Shown: positions 52,635 to 61,940 of the stretch, piece by piece
Numbering within the stretch: position 1 is the first letter of the stretch
Layout of the letters: each line of letters starts with the position of its first letter
DNA from: UBA6265 sp964526965
GTDB taxonomy: Bacteria; Chloroflexota; Chloroflexia; Thermomicrobiales; UBA6265
Assembly: GCA_964526965.1 (NCBI GenBank)
Contig: CAZGML010000001.1
Span: 1-64,000, forward strand
DNA: 64,000 bases
Direction of reading: 5' to 3'
Program-made: the position numbers and the translations under genes
Notes under the pieces: model-generated
What the model was told of the DNA's origin: nothing
What the model saw: only the letters and a program-made list of their open reading frames with translations
The model's database searches: none

Positions 52635-53824
52635 GCACGATACTCGTCGTGAACTCTGGATCATCGTCTATCAAATACCAGTTGATCGAAATGGATGACG
52701 AGCATGTATTGGCGAAGGGCCTGGTTGAGCGGATCGGGACGAATCACGGCACAGTGAACCATACGGTCGATGGCACGGAGGAGACCTACAACACTTCGGT
52801 GCTGGATCACGTCTCCGGATTCAACGCCATGATCGCTGCCTGCGAGAAGTTTGGGCCAAACCTGAACGAGGCGAACATCGTGGCGATTGGCCATCGCGTG
52901 GTTCAGGGCGGAGCGCGGTTCTTCACACCGACTGTGATCGACGATGCGGTAATCCGCACGATTGAGGAGCTCAGCCCGCTCGCGCCGCTGCACAATCCAC
53001 CAAACCTGCTGGGAATCCAGGCTGCCCAAATCTCGTTTCCGGATATCCCGCATGTGGCGGTTTTCGATACGGCGTTTCATCAGACCATGCCGCCCGAGAC
53101 GTACACGTATGCGATTGATCGCAACCTCGCATCACAGTTCCGCATTCGGCGTTACGGGTTCCACGGTACCAGTCACAAATATGTGAGCGAGCTGGCCGCG
53201 AGGTACCTGGAGATGCCCCTGGAAACGGTCAACACCATCGTGTTGCACATCGGGAACGGGGTTTCCGCCACCGCAGTGCGGGGCGGCAAAAGCATGGAAA
53301 CCAGCATGGGCCTTACCCCGCTGGAAGGGATGGTGATGGGTACCCGAAGCGGCGATATCGATCCAGGCATCATCTTCCATCTTGCGCGTGAAGCGGAAAT
53401 GAGTTCCGCGCAAATAGACAACCTGCTCAATCGGCGCTCCGGGCTCCTCGGCATGACTGGTAGCGGCGACATGCGAGACGTGATGAAACGAGTTAACCAG
53501 GGCGACGAACAATCGAACCTCGCCCTGGATGTGTATTGTCACAGGCTACGCAGTTACGTAGGTGCATATTACGCGCAACTCGGACGACTGGATGCGATCG
53601 CGTTTACGGCGGGTGTTGGTGAAAACGTTCCTGAAGTTCGGGCACGGACCCTGGCGAACCTTGAGGAAATGGGGATCGAAATCGATCCTGAGCGAAACCG
53701 GTCTGCAGAGCGAGGTATCCGCCGCATCAGCACGGATGACAGTCGCGTTGCCGTGCTTGTGATTCCCACCAACGAAGAGGTGGAAATCGCGCGACAAACG
53801 CTGGAGGCGATCTCTTCAGATTAG
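52631..53824 (+). CDS. ackA: Acetate kinase
   Basis: Makes ATP and acetate from acetyl phosphate. VVNSGSSSIKYQLI opens the ASKHA fold; FHQTMPPE, RRYGFHGTSHKYVS and FTAGVGENVPEVR hold the substrate and catalytic residues. At 397 residues it has normal length. It is coupled to pta by an ATGA overlap and overlaps the convergent membrane gene by 4 bases. Confidence 0.97.
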   Translation: MSTILVVNSGSSSIKYQLIEMDDEHVLAKGLVERIGTNHGTVNHTVDGTEETYNTSVLDHVSGFNAMIAACEKFGPNLNEANIVAIGHRVVQGGARFFTPTVIDDAVIRTIEELSPLAPLHNPPNLLGIQAAQISFPDIPHVAVFDTAFHQTMPPETYTYAIDRNLASQFRIRRYGFHGTSHKYVSELAARYLEMPLETVNTIVLHIGNGVSATAVRGGKSMETSMGLTPLEGMVMGTRSGDIDPGIIFHLAREAEMSSAQIDNLLNRRSGLLGMTGSGDMRDVMKRVNQGDEQSNLALDVYCHRLRSYVGAYYAQLGRLDAIAFTAGVGENVPEVRARTLANLEEMGIEIDPERNRSAERGIRRISTDDSRVAVLVIPTNEEVEIARQTLEAISSD

Positions 53825-54831
53825 GGGCGTCCGCGCTGTCGCAGATATTTGACGTGACCGAACATCGACTCCCAGATGTCCCACACACCGATCAACACCA
53901 CGATTCCGAGGATGATGTTGTTGGCATATTTGCCGATGAAATTCCAGTCGCCGAGATCCGAACGCAACGCTTGAATCTCCGGATTGAGGATATCGCCGCG
54001 AGACACCAGTAGCGCGAAGAACCCTATCCAACCGGCGGAGAGCAGCACGTTCACCACGGTGACGCTGCGCGTCCAGTTCCCGACCATGAACGACCATACC
54101 GCCACGAGGACATTGGCAATCACAAGGATGATGAGTCCCCACAGCCAGAGGGCGGAAAGTTGTGGATTGAACGCCGGAAGTTCGGCCGGAAGGTCCATGA
54201 GCTCGTTCAACCCAAGCGCTCCCATGCCATCGATCGCCAACCGATACACATACCAGGCGAACAGACTGACGGGCACGATTTGGAACACCAGATCGAATTT
54301 GCCGATCTGGCGGCCAGTTTCGATTTCCGGGAGATCGTCGATCGACCAGTCAGATTTCGGGATGAGTGATCCTTCCATCTCTGGTGTTACCCCGACGCGC
54401 TCTACAACCAGGTATGTGAGGGTGACCCAAAAGAAGGCATGGATCGCGAAATTGAAGCCGGAGCCGACGGCCTCAATCATCACCTCTCCCACGTTCATGT
54501 CCGGATGTGCTGCATTAGCGGCGGCGGTAATTGCGACGACAATCGGAGTCACAAGGAGCAAGAGTGTTCGCATAATGAACCACCATGATCCGAACAGTTC
54601 TGGCCCGACGAGGTAGCGCGGATTTCTTCGGAACTGAGCGGCGAACTTCTTCGGATCACCCAGTTCCTCGACAGCCGCTCGCTCTGCTTCTTCCCGGTCG
54701 AGCCCATCGTCCATGCGGGCCTCGACAATATCGTTCAGTGCGGCGCGGACGTCGCGCTCAACCTCCGCCTGATCGCCTCCAGGAAAGCCATCATTCGTTG
54801 CTGCAATGTAGCGGTCGATGATTGATGTCAT
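53821..54831 (-). CDS. Multi-helix membrane protein with HAAS-like N-terminal domain (336 aa)
   Basis: The first 90 residues form a soluble helical module (AEVERDVRAALNDIVEARMDDGLDREEAERAAVEELGDPKKFA) of the permease-prefix/HAAS type that pairs with PadR regulators. About six membrane helices follow. Role: probably a PadR-controlled membrane protein whose N-terminal domain contacts the regulator or an enzyme. GGAGAG precedes ATG 54831, which overlaps the PadR stop by 4 bases. Confidence 0.8.
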   Translation of the reverse strand: MTSIIDRYIAATNDGFPGGDQAEVERDVRAALNDIVEARMDDGLDREEAERAAVEELGDPKKFAAQFRRNPRYLVGPELFGSWWFIMRTLLLLVTPIVVAITAAANAAHPDMNVGEVMIEAVGSGFNFAIHAFFWVTLTYLVVERVGVTPEMEGSLIPKSDWSIDDLPEIETGRQIGKFDLVFQIVPVSLFAWYVYRLAIDGMGALGLNELMDLPAELPAFNPQLSALWLWGLIILVIANVLVAVWSFMVGNWTRSVTVVNVLLSAGWIGFFALLVSRGDILNPEIQALRSDLGDWNFIGKYANNIILGIVVLIGVWDIWESMFGHVKYLRQRGRP

Positions 54832-55169
54832 GATGTCTCTCCGTTGAGATCGTTGAGAACCCGGCTTAACCGATTCCATTCGGTCAGTATTGCCTTGCGA
54901 ACCTCATCGCCTTGAGTCGTGACCCGGTAGTACTTGCGAGGGCGAGATTCTTCCGTGTTCCAGATGGATTCCAATAGCCCCTGCTTTTCCATTCGTCGCA
55001 GTAAGGGATAGAGCGTGTTTGCTTCTGTATCGATTCCAGAGTCGTTGAGCAAATCGATAAGCGCGTATCCGTAACGAGGCTCATCCAACACCGACAACAC
55101 TGCGATCACGACCGTTCCGCGACGGATTTCGTGGATATGCGGCTGGTACAGCTCGTCATCTATGCTCAT
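54828..55169 (-). CDS. PadR-family transcriptional regulator (113 aa)
   Basis: The winged helix reads GTVVIAVLSVLDEPRYGYALIDLL, then TLYPLLRRMEKQGLLES and RKYYRVTTQGDE. It likely represses its own two-gene operon. The ATG at 55169 is 6 bases after a -10-like TATTGT, so the message is probably leaderless. It precedes a HAAS-domain membrane protein, a common pairing. Confidence 0.9.
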   Translation of the reverse strand: MSIDDELYQPHIHEIRRGTVVIAVLSVLDEPRYGYALIDLLNDSGIDTEANTLYPLLRRMEKQGLLESIWNTEESRPRKYYRVTTQGDEVRKAILTEWNRLSRVLNDLNGETS

Positions 55170-55175
55170 GTCGGT

Positions 55176-55205
55176 ACAATACTGTGCGTAACACACTATT
55201 GTCAA
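55176..55205 (-). promoter_or_regulatory. Promoter of the PadR operon with inverted repeat
   Basis: On the minus strand TTGACA (55205-55200), an 18-base spacer, then TATTGT (55181-55176). Within the spacer TGTG-TTACG-CACA forms an inverted repeat that could be the PadR operator. Confidence 0.6.
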
Positions 55206-55260
55206 ACGCCACTTTGGAGGGCCACCGGAGCATAGGATTAATTGCATTCAGACAAGAATC

Positions 55261-55289
55261 GACCCGACCGGGAGGATCCTGGTCGGGTC
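55261..55289. terminator. Hairpin terminator beyond the Mn-catalase gene
   Basis: GACCCGACC (55261-55269) pairs perfectly with GGTCGGGTC (55281-55289). On the minus strand it is followed by GATTCTTG, a weak T-tract, so it may end the catalase message. Confidence 0.55.
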
Positions 55290-55316
55290 AATGTTCATGT
55301 TACGCGAAGCCGATGG

Positions 55317-56243
55317 TTAGAAGCCCTTGGCCTTCTCGTAGAGCTTGTTGGCGATTTCGAGGATCTCCTCCGGTGCGTAATCCGGCGCGAAGCTAGATGC
55401 GATACCGGCAAGATGCTGCAGGTCGCCTCCTTCAGGCGGAGCATCAACGAACTCCAGGGGGCCAGGGTTACCCTCTGCGTATGCCTCTGGGGCCTCACCA
55501 TTCCAGATGGCAGCCGCTTCGCTGTAATCGTTCACGGAGAATCGATAGAGCTTGCGGTGGGATCCGTGGTCAATGAACTTCTTCGCTTCCGGGAAGTCAG
55601 CGTTCGGGATATTCGGGATGGGAAGCATCTTCGCCATCTCCACACCCGTCAATGTCTCCAGTGCCTTCGCGTAGGCAAGGGCGTGAACACCACCACGGAC
55701 GAAGAGGAATCCGAGCATCTCTCGTGCTGCCGGGTTCCTGGTCATGTGGTACACGCGCAGCTTTTGGGTGCGGGCACCGTTCTCCAGGAAGAAGTTGTGA
55801 AGTAGATCGAGGATCAGGTTACCGCTACTGAAGACATTGTCTCCTGTCCACGGAGCACCACGGGAATCCACGGGCAGTGCTGTCTGACCGGAGTTGATGA
55901 AGTGATGCGGGTTGTAGCCACCGGGAAGGTTAGCCCACGGACCACTGGTTGGATCATCGAGCGGATCCCACTCTTGGCGAGGGCCGTTGAGCAGTGAGTT
56001 GATCGACGCTGCAACGATCTCGATGTGGCCATTTTCTTCCGCCGCGATGTTGGAAATAAGCGCGTAGTACGGCTTGAGCTTGTCTCTGTTGCGGAAGTTA
56101 AATGATTGATAGGTATAGTTCATGAGTGTAGACATCTCACCGAACCGGCCACCCAACAGTTCCTGCACGTTCTTTGCGGCCTCTGGATCGGCCTCGGTTG
56201 ACATGGGCAGAGACACTGGCAGGCGGTCGATACGTAATTGCAT
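55317..56243 (-). CDS. Manganese catalase (308 aa)
   Basis: A non-haem dimanganese catalase that removes hydrogen peroxide. The metal-ligating Glu/His pairs are in AAEENGHIEIV and RGGVHALAYAKAL, with FGEMSTLMNYTYQS holding the first Glu. The ATG at 56243 has AAGGAG 8 bases upstream; an ATG 2 codons earlier is too close. It is cytoplasmic. A gap of 438 bases lies upstream. Confidence 0.93.
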   Translation of the reverse strand: MQLRIDRLPVSLPMSTEADPEAAKNVQELLGGRFGEMSTLMNYTYQSFNFRNRDKLKPYYALISNIAAEENGHIEIVAASINSLLNGPRQEWDPLDDPTSGPWANLPGGYNPHHFINSGQTALPVDSRGAPWTGDNVFSSGNLILDLLHNFFLENGARTQKLRVYHMTRNPAAREMLGFLFVRGGVHALAYAKALETLTGVEMAKMLPIPNIPNADFPEAKKFIDHGSHRKLYRFSVNDYSEAAAIWNGEAPEAYAEGNPGPLEFVDAPPEGGDLQHLAGIASSFAPDYAPEEILEIANKLYEKAKGF

Positions 56244-56681
56244 AGACATTACTCCTTTTCCCGAGTGTTTCGGGGTATGTGCCGTGGCGAGATGAAGGGG
56301 ATGTACATCGGCCTTTGCGGCACCCGTATATACACTGTATCAACTTGATTCACCAGGAGCAATAAATAACAGTGAACGGGTTCACAACTAAACGAAATAT
56401 CAGCGACAGTATAGGGAATAGACTTGACTACCACCCGAATTCTTCGCCGCTTACTACAATCCGTGATGACATCGACTTGATAAGCCTGGTATTTCACTTG
56501 GCGTGCGATGACTGAGCGGCTTGTGCCTGCCGGAACGTCTTGGCGTTTTTTGAGGAGACTGGCGATTGCCGGATTTCTTCCGGGCGACAAGTGAGTATCG
56601 CCTTCTTCCAGAAGTGTGTTGGTTGCAGGAACCAATCCGCGCCGGGCTGCGTCCCATTAGTAATCAATAGAAGGAGAAGCA
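56244..56681. other. 438-base gap between Mn-catalase and a Tat-exported gene
   Basis: The stretch is A+T-richer than its surroundings. I see no gene with a good start and ribosome binding site. TTGATA and TATATAC occur on the minus strand near 56330-56343, but their spacing does not match a standard promoter. TTGACT at 56423 lacks a partner -10. The promoters of both flanking genes must lie here, but I cannot place them. Confidence 0.4.
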
Positions 56682-57245
56682 ATGAGGCGGCGGACATTTC
56701 TTCAAACGGGTATTGCGGGCATGGCGATGCTACCCCTGACCGGATTGGCGCAGTCAAACACTGCCCAAACCGGCGGACGTGAGCTGGTGGTGCATTCCGT
56801 GCACGAGGCACTTGTTCACTCGACCCCTCTGCAGGTCTATTCAGGACTGCAAACCCGGCCGGTCGACGACCCGCTGCTCACAGAAGTCGCTGGCACTGAA
56901 CTCACAATAGAAGTCTGGGACAACTGGAACGACCACGACATTCGGCGCGCGTTCGGTGGCTTTATTGTTCGTACGGGAGAAGACACTCTCGGTGCGTATT
57001 TGATTTTTGATACGCCTGATATCGCCCACAGCGTTCACCAACCAGTTGTTGACGAAATCGAACGCGGCTTCGTGAATGTTGGTGGTGTGCGTGCCAGTTG
57101 GATGGATGCCGGCGGTGTGGGTTTTGCACGCATGCGGCTTTGGAACGTGCTCATTACCGGTGCCGCTGAAACCGAACGCGAGACGGAAGATGTGATGCTG
57201 GGGTTGGTAAAACACCTTGGCCGCGCGATTGGCGTGCAGATTTAG
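56682..57245 (+). CDS. Twin-arginine-exported protein of unknown function (187 aa)
   Basis: MRRRTFLQTGIAGMAMLPL is a clear twin-arginine signal. The mature part has no motif that I recognise; it has one extended beta-rich stretch (LTIEVWDNWNDHDIRRAFGGFIVRTG) and a helical end. The absence of Cys in the mature part suggests no disulfides. AAGGAGAAG precedes the ATG. It is convergent with a DinB-like gene. Confidence 0.65.
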   Translation: MRRRTFLQTGIAGMAMLPLTGLAQSNTAQTGGRELVVHSVHEALVHSTPLQVYSGLQTRPVDDPLLTEVAGTELTIEVWDNWNDHDIRRAFGGFIVRTGEDTLGAYLIFDTPDIAHSVHQPVVDEIERGFVNVGGVRASWMDAGGVGFARMRLWNVLITGAAETERETEDVMLGLVKHLGRAIGVQI

Positions 57246-57270
57246 GTATCCCGATCAGGAACCACGTGAC

Positions 57271-57960
57271 TCAAGGCTCCTGATCCGCTCCGGTGAGATC
57301 CTTGTCCTCCATCTCCCAGGCATGATCCATAACGTGATAGGCCAGGTGACGAATGAGGAATCTGTGCGTCCAGTACGGTCCACCCTTTGCCCTCGATTCC
57401 TCGTGCCCCTGCACATGGAGATCACGGATCTCGTCCACGATCTGTTGATGAAAAAGGCTGCGTGCATCCTGCGGGACGATGTCATGCACATCGGGGCGGA
57501 TATCGAGTCGCTTCACCCAGTCGATCTCGCTGGCGAGAACATGCCGAACGATATGATCGCGGTCGCGTCCGCCACCGCGTGGCCCCTTTTTCAGATTCGG
57601 GGAAACGCGGGTAGCGATGTCATCTAACTCGGCCCAACATGCCTGGAGCCAATCCAGTTGGCGCTCAAGCTCTTCCATGCCAATCGGCTCGTGATCGAGC
57701 TCACTGTGCGCGAAAGAGATACCCCAGAAATCGGTGGAACTCACCCCTTCGTACTCGATTACAACGGAGGTCGCAGGCTCTGCGGCGTATTCCGCCGCGA
57801 GGCCGGCGCGTTTGGCCACCGCGGCATAGCGCTCCCGGTAGCGATTCATATGCTCAACGGCTGCGTCGGCTGACTTGCCGTTTCGTTCAAGCCCCGGCCA
57901 GTCGATAGCGTATGCCACGTGCTTCTTGTCCTTGGGGCCACGTTCCACTGCGGTTCGCAT
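57271..57960 (-). CDS. DinB-like four-helix-bundle protein (229 aa)
   Basis: The C-terminal 130 residues resemble the DinB/YfiT fold: ELERQLDWLQACWAELDDIA, then DHIVRHVLASEIDWVKRL, and HRFLIRHLAYHVMDHAWEMED with spaced His residues. The N-terminal 60 residues (HVAYAIDWPGLERNGKSADAAVEHM) look like a HicB-type sheet. DinB-like proteins bind metal and often thiols. ATG 57960 follows GGAGGG. Confidence 0.65.
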   Translation of the reverse strand: MRTAVERGPKDKKHVAYAIDWPGLERNGKSADAAVEHMNRYRERYAAVAKRAGLAAEYAAEPATSVVIEYEGVSSTDFWGISFAHSELDHEPIGMEELERQLDWLQACWAELDDIATRVSPNLKKGPRGGGRDRDHIVRHVLASEIDWVKRLDIRPDVHDIVPQDARSLFHQQIVDEIRDLHVQGHEESRAKGGPYWTHRFLIRHLAYHVMDHAWEMEDKDLTGADQEP

Positions 57961-58043
57961 TTCACCCTCCAGTTTCATTGATGTAACCAGAGAATAGCGG
58001 AAGCAGGTGACATATAGCGTCTGCATTAGCGTGTTTTAAACGC

Positions 58044-58074
58044 AAAACGCCGGGAGGCGTGAACCTCCCGGCGT
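58044..58074 (-). terminator. Intrinsic terminator of the hrcA-grpE-dnaK operon
   Basis: On the minus strand ACGCCGGGAGG pairs perfectly with CCTCCCGGCGT over a 6-base loop, followed by TTTTG. It lies 20 bases beyond the dnaK stop. Confidence 0.88.
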
Positions 58075-58094
58075 AGCTTGCTTCAGGCGAGCGT

Positions 58095-60059
58095 CTACTC
58101 AGACTTCTCGGATGTTTCCGCATCGTCGTCGTTGACTTCGCGGTACTCGCCTTCCACAGTGGTTTCATCGTCAGCGGCCTGACCGGTGTCTTCCGCGGCA
58201 CCACTGGCATCGAATCCGCCCATGTCCGGCTGGCCTTCAGCAGCGCCGGCTGCTTCGTACATGGCGCCACCGGCCGCCTGGAGGCTCTGCATCAGGGCCT
58301 CGTGGGCTGGCTTGATTCGGTCGATGTTTTCGCGGTCGTTCTCAAGCACGTCCTTGACGTCAGCGATCTTGGTTTCGAGGTCGCTCTTGAGCTCGTCCGG
58401 AATCTTGTCGCCGCTCTCTTCGATCAGCTGCTCGGCCTGGAACATCATGCTTTCCGCTTCGTTGCGGGTATTGATGGCTTCCTTGCGAGCGGCGTCCTCG
58501 GAGGCGTGCTCCTCGGCCTCCTTCACCATGCGATCGACTTCCTCTTCGCTGAGGCCGGAGCTACCGGTGATGGTGATCTTCTGCTCCTTACCGGTCGCGG
58601 TGTCGGTTGCAGTGACGTTGAGGATACCGTTGGCGTCGATATCGAAGGTCACTTCGATCTTCGGAACACCTCGCTGGGCCGGGGCAATTCCATCCAGAAT
58701 GAATCGACCAAGGCTCTTGTTATCGGTGGCCATTGGGCGCTCGCCCTGGAGAACGTTAATCTCCACCTGCGGCTGGTTGTCGCTGGCCGTGGTGAACGTC
58801 TGGCTCTTGCGGGCCGGGATTGTAGTGTTGCGCTCAATAAGCGGGGTAGCAACTCCACCCAATGTCTCAATGGCGAGTGTGAGCGGGGTCACGTCCAGCA
58901 GGAGGATGTCCTTGACGTCACCGCCAAGCACACCACCCTGGATCGCAGCGCCGATTGCCACGACTTCGTCCGGGTTGATGCCCTTGTGCGGCTCCTTGCC
59001 AAAGAAGTCAGAAACATGCTTCTGCACGTAGGGCATACGGGTCTGACCACCAACGAGCAATGCTTCGTCGACATCACCCTTACCAATGCCGGCATCCTTG
59101 AGCGCGGCTTCCATCGGCTGCGTTGTACGGCCGATCAGCTCACCAACCAGCGATTCCAGCTTGGAGCGGCTGAGGTCGATGTTGAGGTGCTTGGGTCCAC
59201 TGGCATCGGCCGTGATAAACGGCAGGTTGATGTCAGTATTCTGCGTGCTTGAAAGCTCGATCTTGGCCTTCTCGGCAGCTTCCTTGAGACGCTGCAGGGC
59301 CATGCGGTCGTTGCGAAGGTCAACACCTTCCTGCTTCTTAAACTCATCGGCCAGCCAGTTAATGATGATCTGGTCGATGTCATCACCACCAAGGTGGGTA
59401 TCACCATTGGTCGCGAGCACCTGGAAGACGCCATCGCTGAGGTCGAGGATGGAGATGTCGTATGTACCACCACCAAGGTCGTACACGGCTACCTTCTCAT
59501 CCTTGTCATTCTTGTCGAGGCCGTATGCCAGTGCAGATGCGGTTGGCTCGTTGATAATGCGGAGCACTTCGAGACCGGCGATCTTGCCCGCGTCCTTGGT
59601 GGCATCGCGCTGGGCGTTGTCGAAGTACGCCGGCACAGTAATGACCGCCTTGTCTACGGTTTCGCCCAGGTAAGCTTCAGCATCCTGCTTCATTTTCTGC
59701 AGGATCATCGCGCTGATTTCCTGCGGGCTGTACCACTTGTCGCCCATCTTCACCTGCACGTCGCCGTTCGGGGCGGCCTGCACGCCGTAGGGAACAAGTT
59801 CCTTGTCCTTGGCGATGGCGGGATCGTCGAACTTACTACCGACGAAGCGCTTCACCGAGAAGATAGTGTTATCCGGGTTCGTAACGGCCTGGCGTCGGGC
59901 AAACCGACCAACGAGTCGCTCACCGGAACTGGTGAGGGCCACTACGGACGGGGTGAGTCGTTCACCTTCCGCGTTGGGGATTACGACCGGCTCGCCACCT
60001 TCGATGGCGGCCATTGCCGAGTTGGTAGTTCCGAGGTCAATACCGATTGTTCGTCCCAT
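58095..60059 (-). CDS. dnaK: Chaperone DnaK (Hsp70)
   Basis: A full-length Hsp70 of 654 residues. GIDLGTTNSAMAAIEGGEP is phosphate loop 1, VPAYFDNAQRDATKDAG and VYDLGGGTYDISILDL are loops in the ATPase, and LLDVTPLTLAIETLGG is the linker and substrate-domain start. The C-terminal end is acidic (ETSEKSE) rather than EEVD. It lies last in hrcA-grpE-dnaK; no dnaJ follows. Confidence 0.97.
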   Translation of the reverse strand: MGRTIGIDLGTTNSAMAAIEGGEPVVIPNAEGERLTPSVVALTSSGERLVGRFARRQAVTNPDNTIFSVKRFVGSKFDDPAIAKDKELVPYGVQAAPNGDVQVKMGDKWYSPQEISAMILQKMKQDAEAYLGETVDKAVITVPAYFDNAQRDATKDAGKIAGLEVLRIINEPTASALAYGLDKNDKDEKVAVYDLGGGTYDISILDLSDGVFQVLATNGDTHLGGDDIDQIIINWLADEFKKQEGVDLRNDRMALQRLKEAAEKAKIELSSTQNTDINLPFITADASGPKHLNIDLSRSKLESLVGELIGRTTQPMEAALKDAGIGKGDVDEALLVGGQTRMPYVQKHVSDFFGKEPHKGINPDEVVAIGAAIQGGVLGGDVKDILLLDVTPLTLAIETLGGVATPLIERNTTIPARKSQTFTTASDNQPQVEINVLQGERPMATDNKSLGRFILDGIAPAQRGVPKIEVTFDIDANGILNVTATDTATGKEQKITITGSSGLSEEEVDRMVKEAEEHASEDAARKEAINTRNEAESMMFQAEQLIEESGDKIPDELKSDLETKIADVKDVLENDRENIDRIKPAHEALMQSLQAAGGAMYEAAGAAEGQPDMGGFDASGAAEDTGQAADDETTVEGEYREVNDDDAETSEKSE

Positions 60060-60139
60060 ATCTCTGTTTCTCCTTTAAAGGTTTGTGGCAACTGCCACGG
60101 TTTCACGGTTGGTTGCTCTCGTCGTTGAGAAACAACCCG

Positions 60140-60715
60140 TTAAGCGTCAAACTCCTGTGGTGCATCACCGGTTTTCACCATGGCGGCACGCAACAGCGTG
60201 TCTCCAAGCTTGTACCCCTTCTGATACACCTCAACCACGACTTCTCCACTGCTTCCGGGCTCGGTTGCGACGGACTCATGAATCGCGGGATCAAACTTCG
60301 ATCCAACGCCATCGACTTCCTCAACACCCGAAGACTCCAGGACCTGATGAAATTTGCCCTGGATCATCTTGATGCCCTTAACCCAGCTATCGTCGTCCTC
60401 ATTTTCGGGGACGGCTTCCATCGCCCTGTCCCAATCATCAATGACCGGAAGGAACTTTCCGATAGTGCTAGCGGTAACCATTTCGCTCAATCGCAGCTTT
60501 TCGGCTTCAGAGCGTTTGCGGAAGTTGATGAACTCCGCCCGGCTGCGCTGGAGCTGGTCGAGATAGTCATCGCGCTGGGCGATGAGCTTCTCTACGATGC
60601 TTTCCTCTTCGTCTGATTCCTCGTCGACGTCGGGCTCTTCGCCCTCAAACTGCTCGACTTCTTCCAGTTCTTCATCGAACTGATCTTCGTGGTCATTCAC
60701 GTGTTCATTCGTCAT
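60140..60715 (-). CDS. grpE: Nucleotide exchange factor GrpE (191 aa)
   Basis: An acidic N-terminal tail of about 50 residues precedes the coiled coil (AQRDDYLDQLQRSRAEFINFRKRSE) and the beta domain (GVGSKFDPAIHESVA...VVVEVYQKGYKLGDTLLRAAMV). It releases ADP from DnaK. GGAGTGA precedes the ATG. Confidence 0.95.
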   Translation of the reverse strand: MTNEHVNDHEDQFDEELEEVEQFEGEEPDVDEESDEEESIVEKLIAQRDDYLDQLQRSRAEFINFRKRSEAEKLRLSEMVTASTIGKFLPVIDDWDRAMEAVPENEDDDSWVKGIKMIQGKFHQVLESSGVEEVDGVGSKFDPAIHESVATEPGSSGEVVVEVYQKGYKLGDTLLRAAMVKTGDAPQEFDA

Positions 60716-60769
60716 TCACTCACTCCAGTTAACCGAACCCGTGTCCGGCAGGTCTCATCTTCAATCTCA

Positions 60770-61813
60770 TCAGGCCGTATACAAATCGGCCATTAGATCA
60801 CTCATTAATCGGGCCATGTACCGCACAGACGGGATGCTGTGCCAATAGCGCATACGGGTTGGGCCAAGTACACCCAACAGGCCGGTAACTTCGCCATCGA
60901 TACCATACGTTGCAATTACAATGCCGAAGTTGCGTAGCGCCTGGGCCGGATTCTCCTCACCAATGAAGACCTGAACGTCATCATCGGGTGTTAGTTGAGG
61001 CAGTAGCTCGCTCAGGAGCGCCGATCCGTGCATGAGCTCGAGCACCACATGCCCGTCGCTACCGCTGAACTCTGGCTGGCTCAACATCTTGTCCAGCCCC
61101 GAATGTCGCAGCGGTGTATCCTGCACGGAATCCATTGCCCGCAAACCGCTTACGATTTGCTGCAGCACGAACTTGTCGATACCTGTGGCAACTTCTGCAT
61201 AGGGCTCGATCTCGCGGCTGCTAAGACCGCGCAGCGATGCAACGCGATCGTCTGCCAGTGCGCTCAGCAATGGCTGCTCAGCCTCCTGCGGCAGGTGCAG
61301 CATCATCTGGCGAACCGCGCTTTCCTGCGTCACCAGAATCAACAGCGCCATGCGCGGCTGAAGCGAAATCAGCTCGAAGTGCCGCAACCTGGCAACATGG
61401 GTCTTCGGCGCGGTCACAATGCTCGCCATGCCAGATGTGCTGCTCAGCACGCTGGCGGCAAACTCGACCATGCTATCAAGCTGCGCCTCGACTTGCCGGA
61501 ACTGGTGACGAATCATCACCTGGTCACTCTGCGCCAGGGATCGGTTCGGCATCAAATGATGCACGTAATAGCGGTACCCCTGGTCGGTCGGCACTCGTCC
61601 ACCCGAGGTGTGCGGCTGCACCACGTACCCCATCTGCTCCAGCGCAACCATCTCATTTCGAATAGTGGCACTGGAAATCGGGGCGTTGTAGCGGGAAACC
61701 AGTGTGTTTGAACCAACTGGCTTACCAGAATCCACATACTCTCGTACCAGCAACTGCAAAAGCTTCTGCCGTCGCTCGGTCATATCTGGATTGTGAGGAT
61801 TTCGTTGATCCAT
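60770..61813 (-). CDS. hrcA: Heat-inducible repressor HrcA (347 aa)
   Basis: The winged helix (RQKLLQLLVREYVDSGKPVGSNTL, then SATIRNEMVALEQMGYVVQPHTSGGRVPTDQGYRYYV) and the GAF-like C-terminal half (GVLGPTRMRYWHSIPSVRYMARLMSDL) are complete. It represses the operon at the CIRCE element upstream. ATG 61813 has GGAGG 6 bases upstream. Confidence 0.96.
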   Translation of the reverse strand: MDQRNPHNPDMTERRQKLLQLLVREYVDSGKPVGSNTLVSRYNAPISSATIRNEMVALEQMGYVVQPHTSGGRVPTDQGYRYYVHHLMPNRSLAQSDQVMIRHQFRQVEAQLDSMVEFAASVLSSTSGMASIVTAPKTHVARLRHFELISLQPRMALLILVTQESAVRQMMLHLPQEAEQPLLSALADDRVASLRGLSSREIEPYAEVATGIDKFVLQQIVSGLRAMDSVQDTPLRHSGLDKMLSQPEFSGSDGHVVLELMHGSALLSELLPQLTPDDDVQVFIGEENPAQALRNFGIVIATYGIDGEVTGLLGVLGPTRMRYWHSIPSVRYMARLMSDLMADLYTA

Positions 61814-61834
61814 ATCACACCTCCGGCACACAGT

Positions 61835-61861
61835 TTAGCACTCTCACACAGAGACTGCTAA
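61835..61861. promoter_or_regulatory. CIRCE operator (HrcA binding site)
   Basis: TTAGCACTC, a 9-base spacer, then GACTGCTAA. It matches the CIRCE consensus TTAGCACTC-N9-GAGTGCTAA with one mismatch in the right half. It lies 21 bases before the hrcA start, downstream of the probable start of transcription. Confidence 0.9.
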
Positions 61862-61870
61862 CACCGAAAA

Positions 61871-61899
61871 GGTTACAAGGTTGATACGGACCTTGTCAA
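61871..61899 (-). promoter_or_regulatory. Probable promoter of the heat-shock operon
   Basis: On the minus strand TTGACA (61899-61894) is a perfect -35; 17-18 bases further GTAACCT is a weak -10. It sits just upstream of the CIRCE site, as expected for HrcA control. Confidence 0.55.
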
Positions 61900-61940
61900 G
61901 GTTAAGGAGCCGAGCCTAAACGCGTGTTGATGGGTTCTAT

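Noticed and set aside
58302..59252. A 316-residue plus-strand frame opposite dnaK
   Set aside because: An antisense frame caused by codon bias in dnaK; no homology signal.
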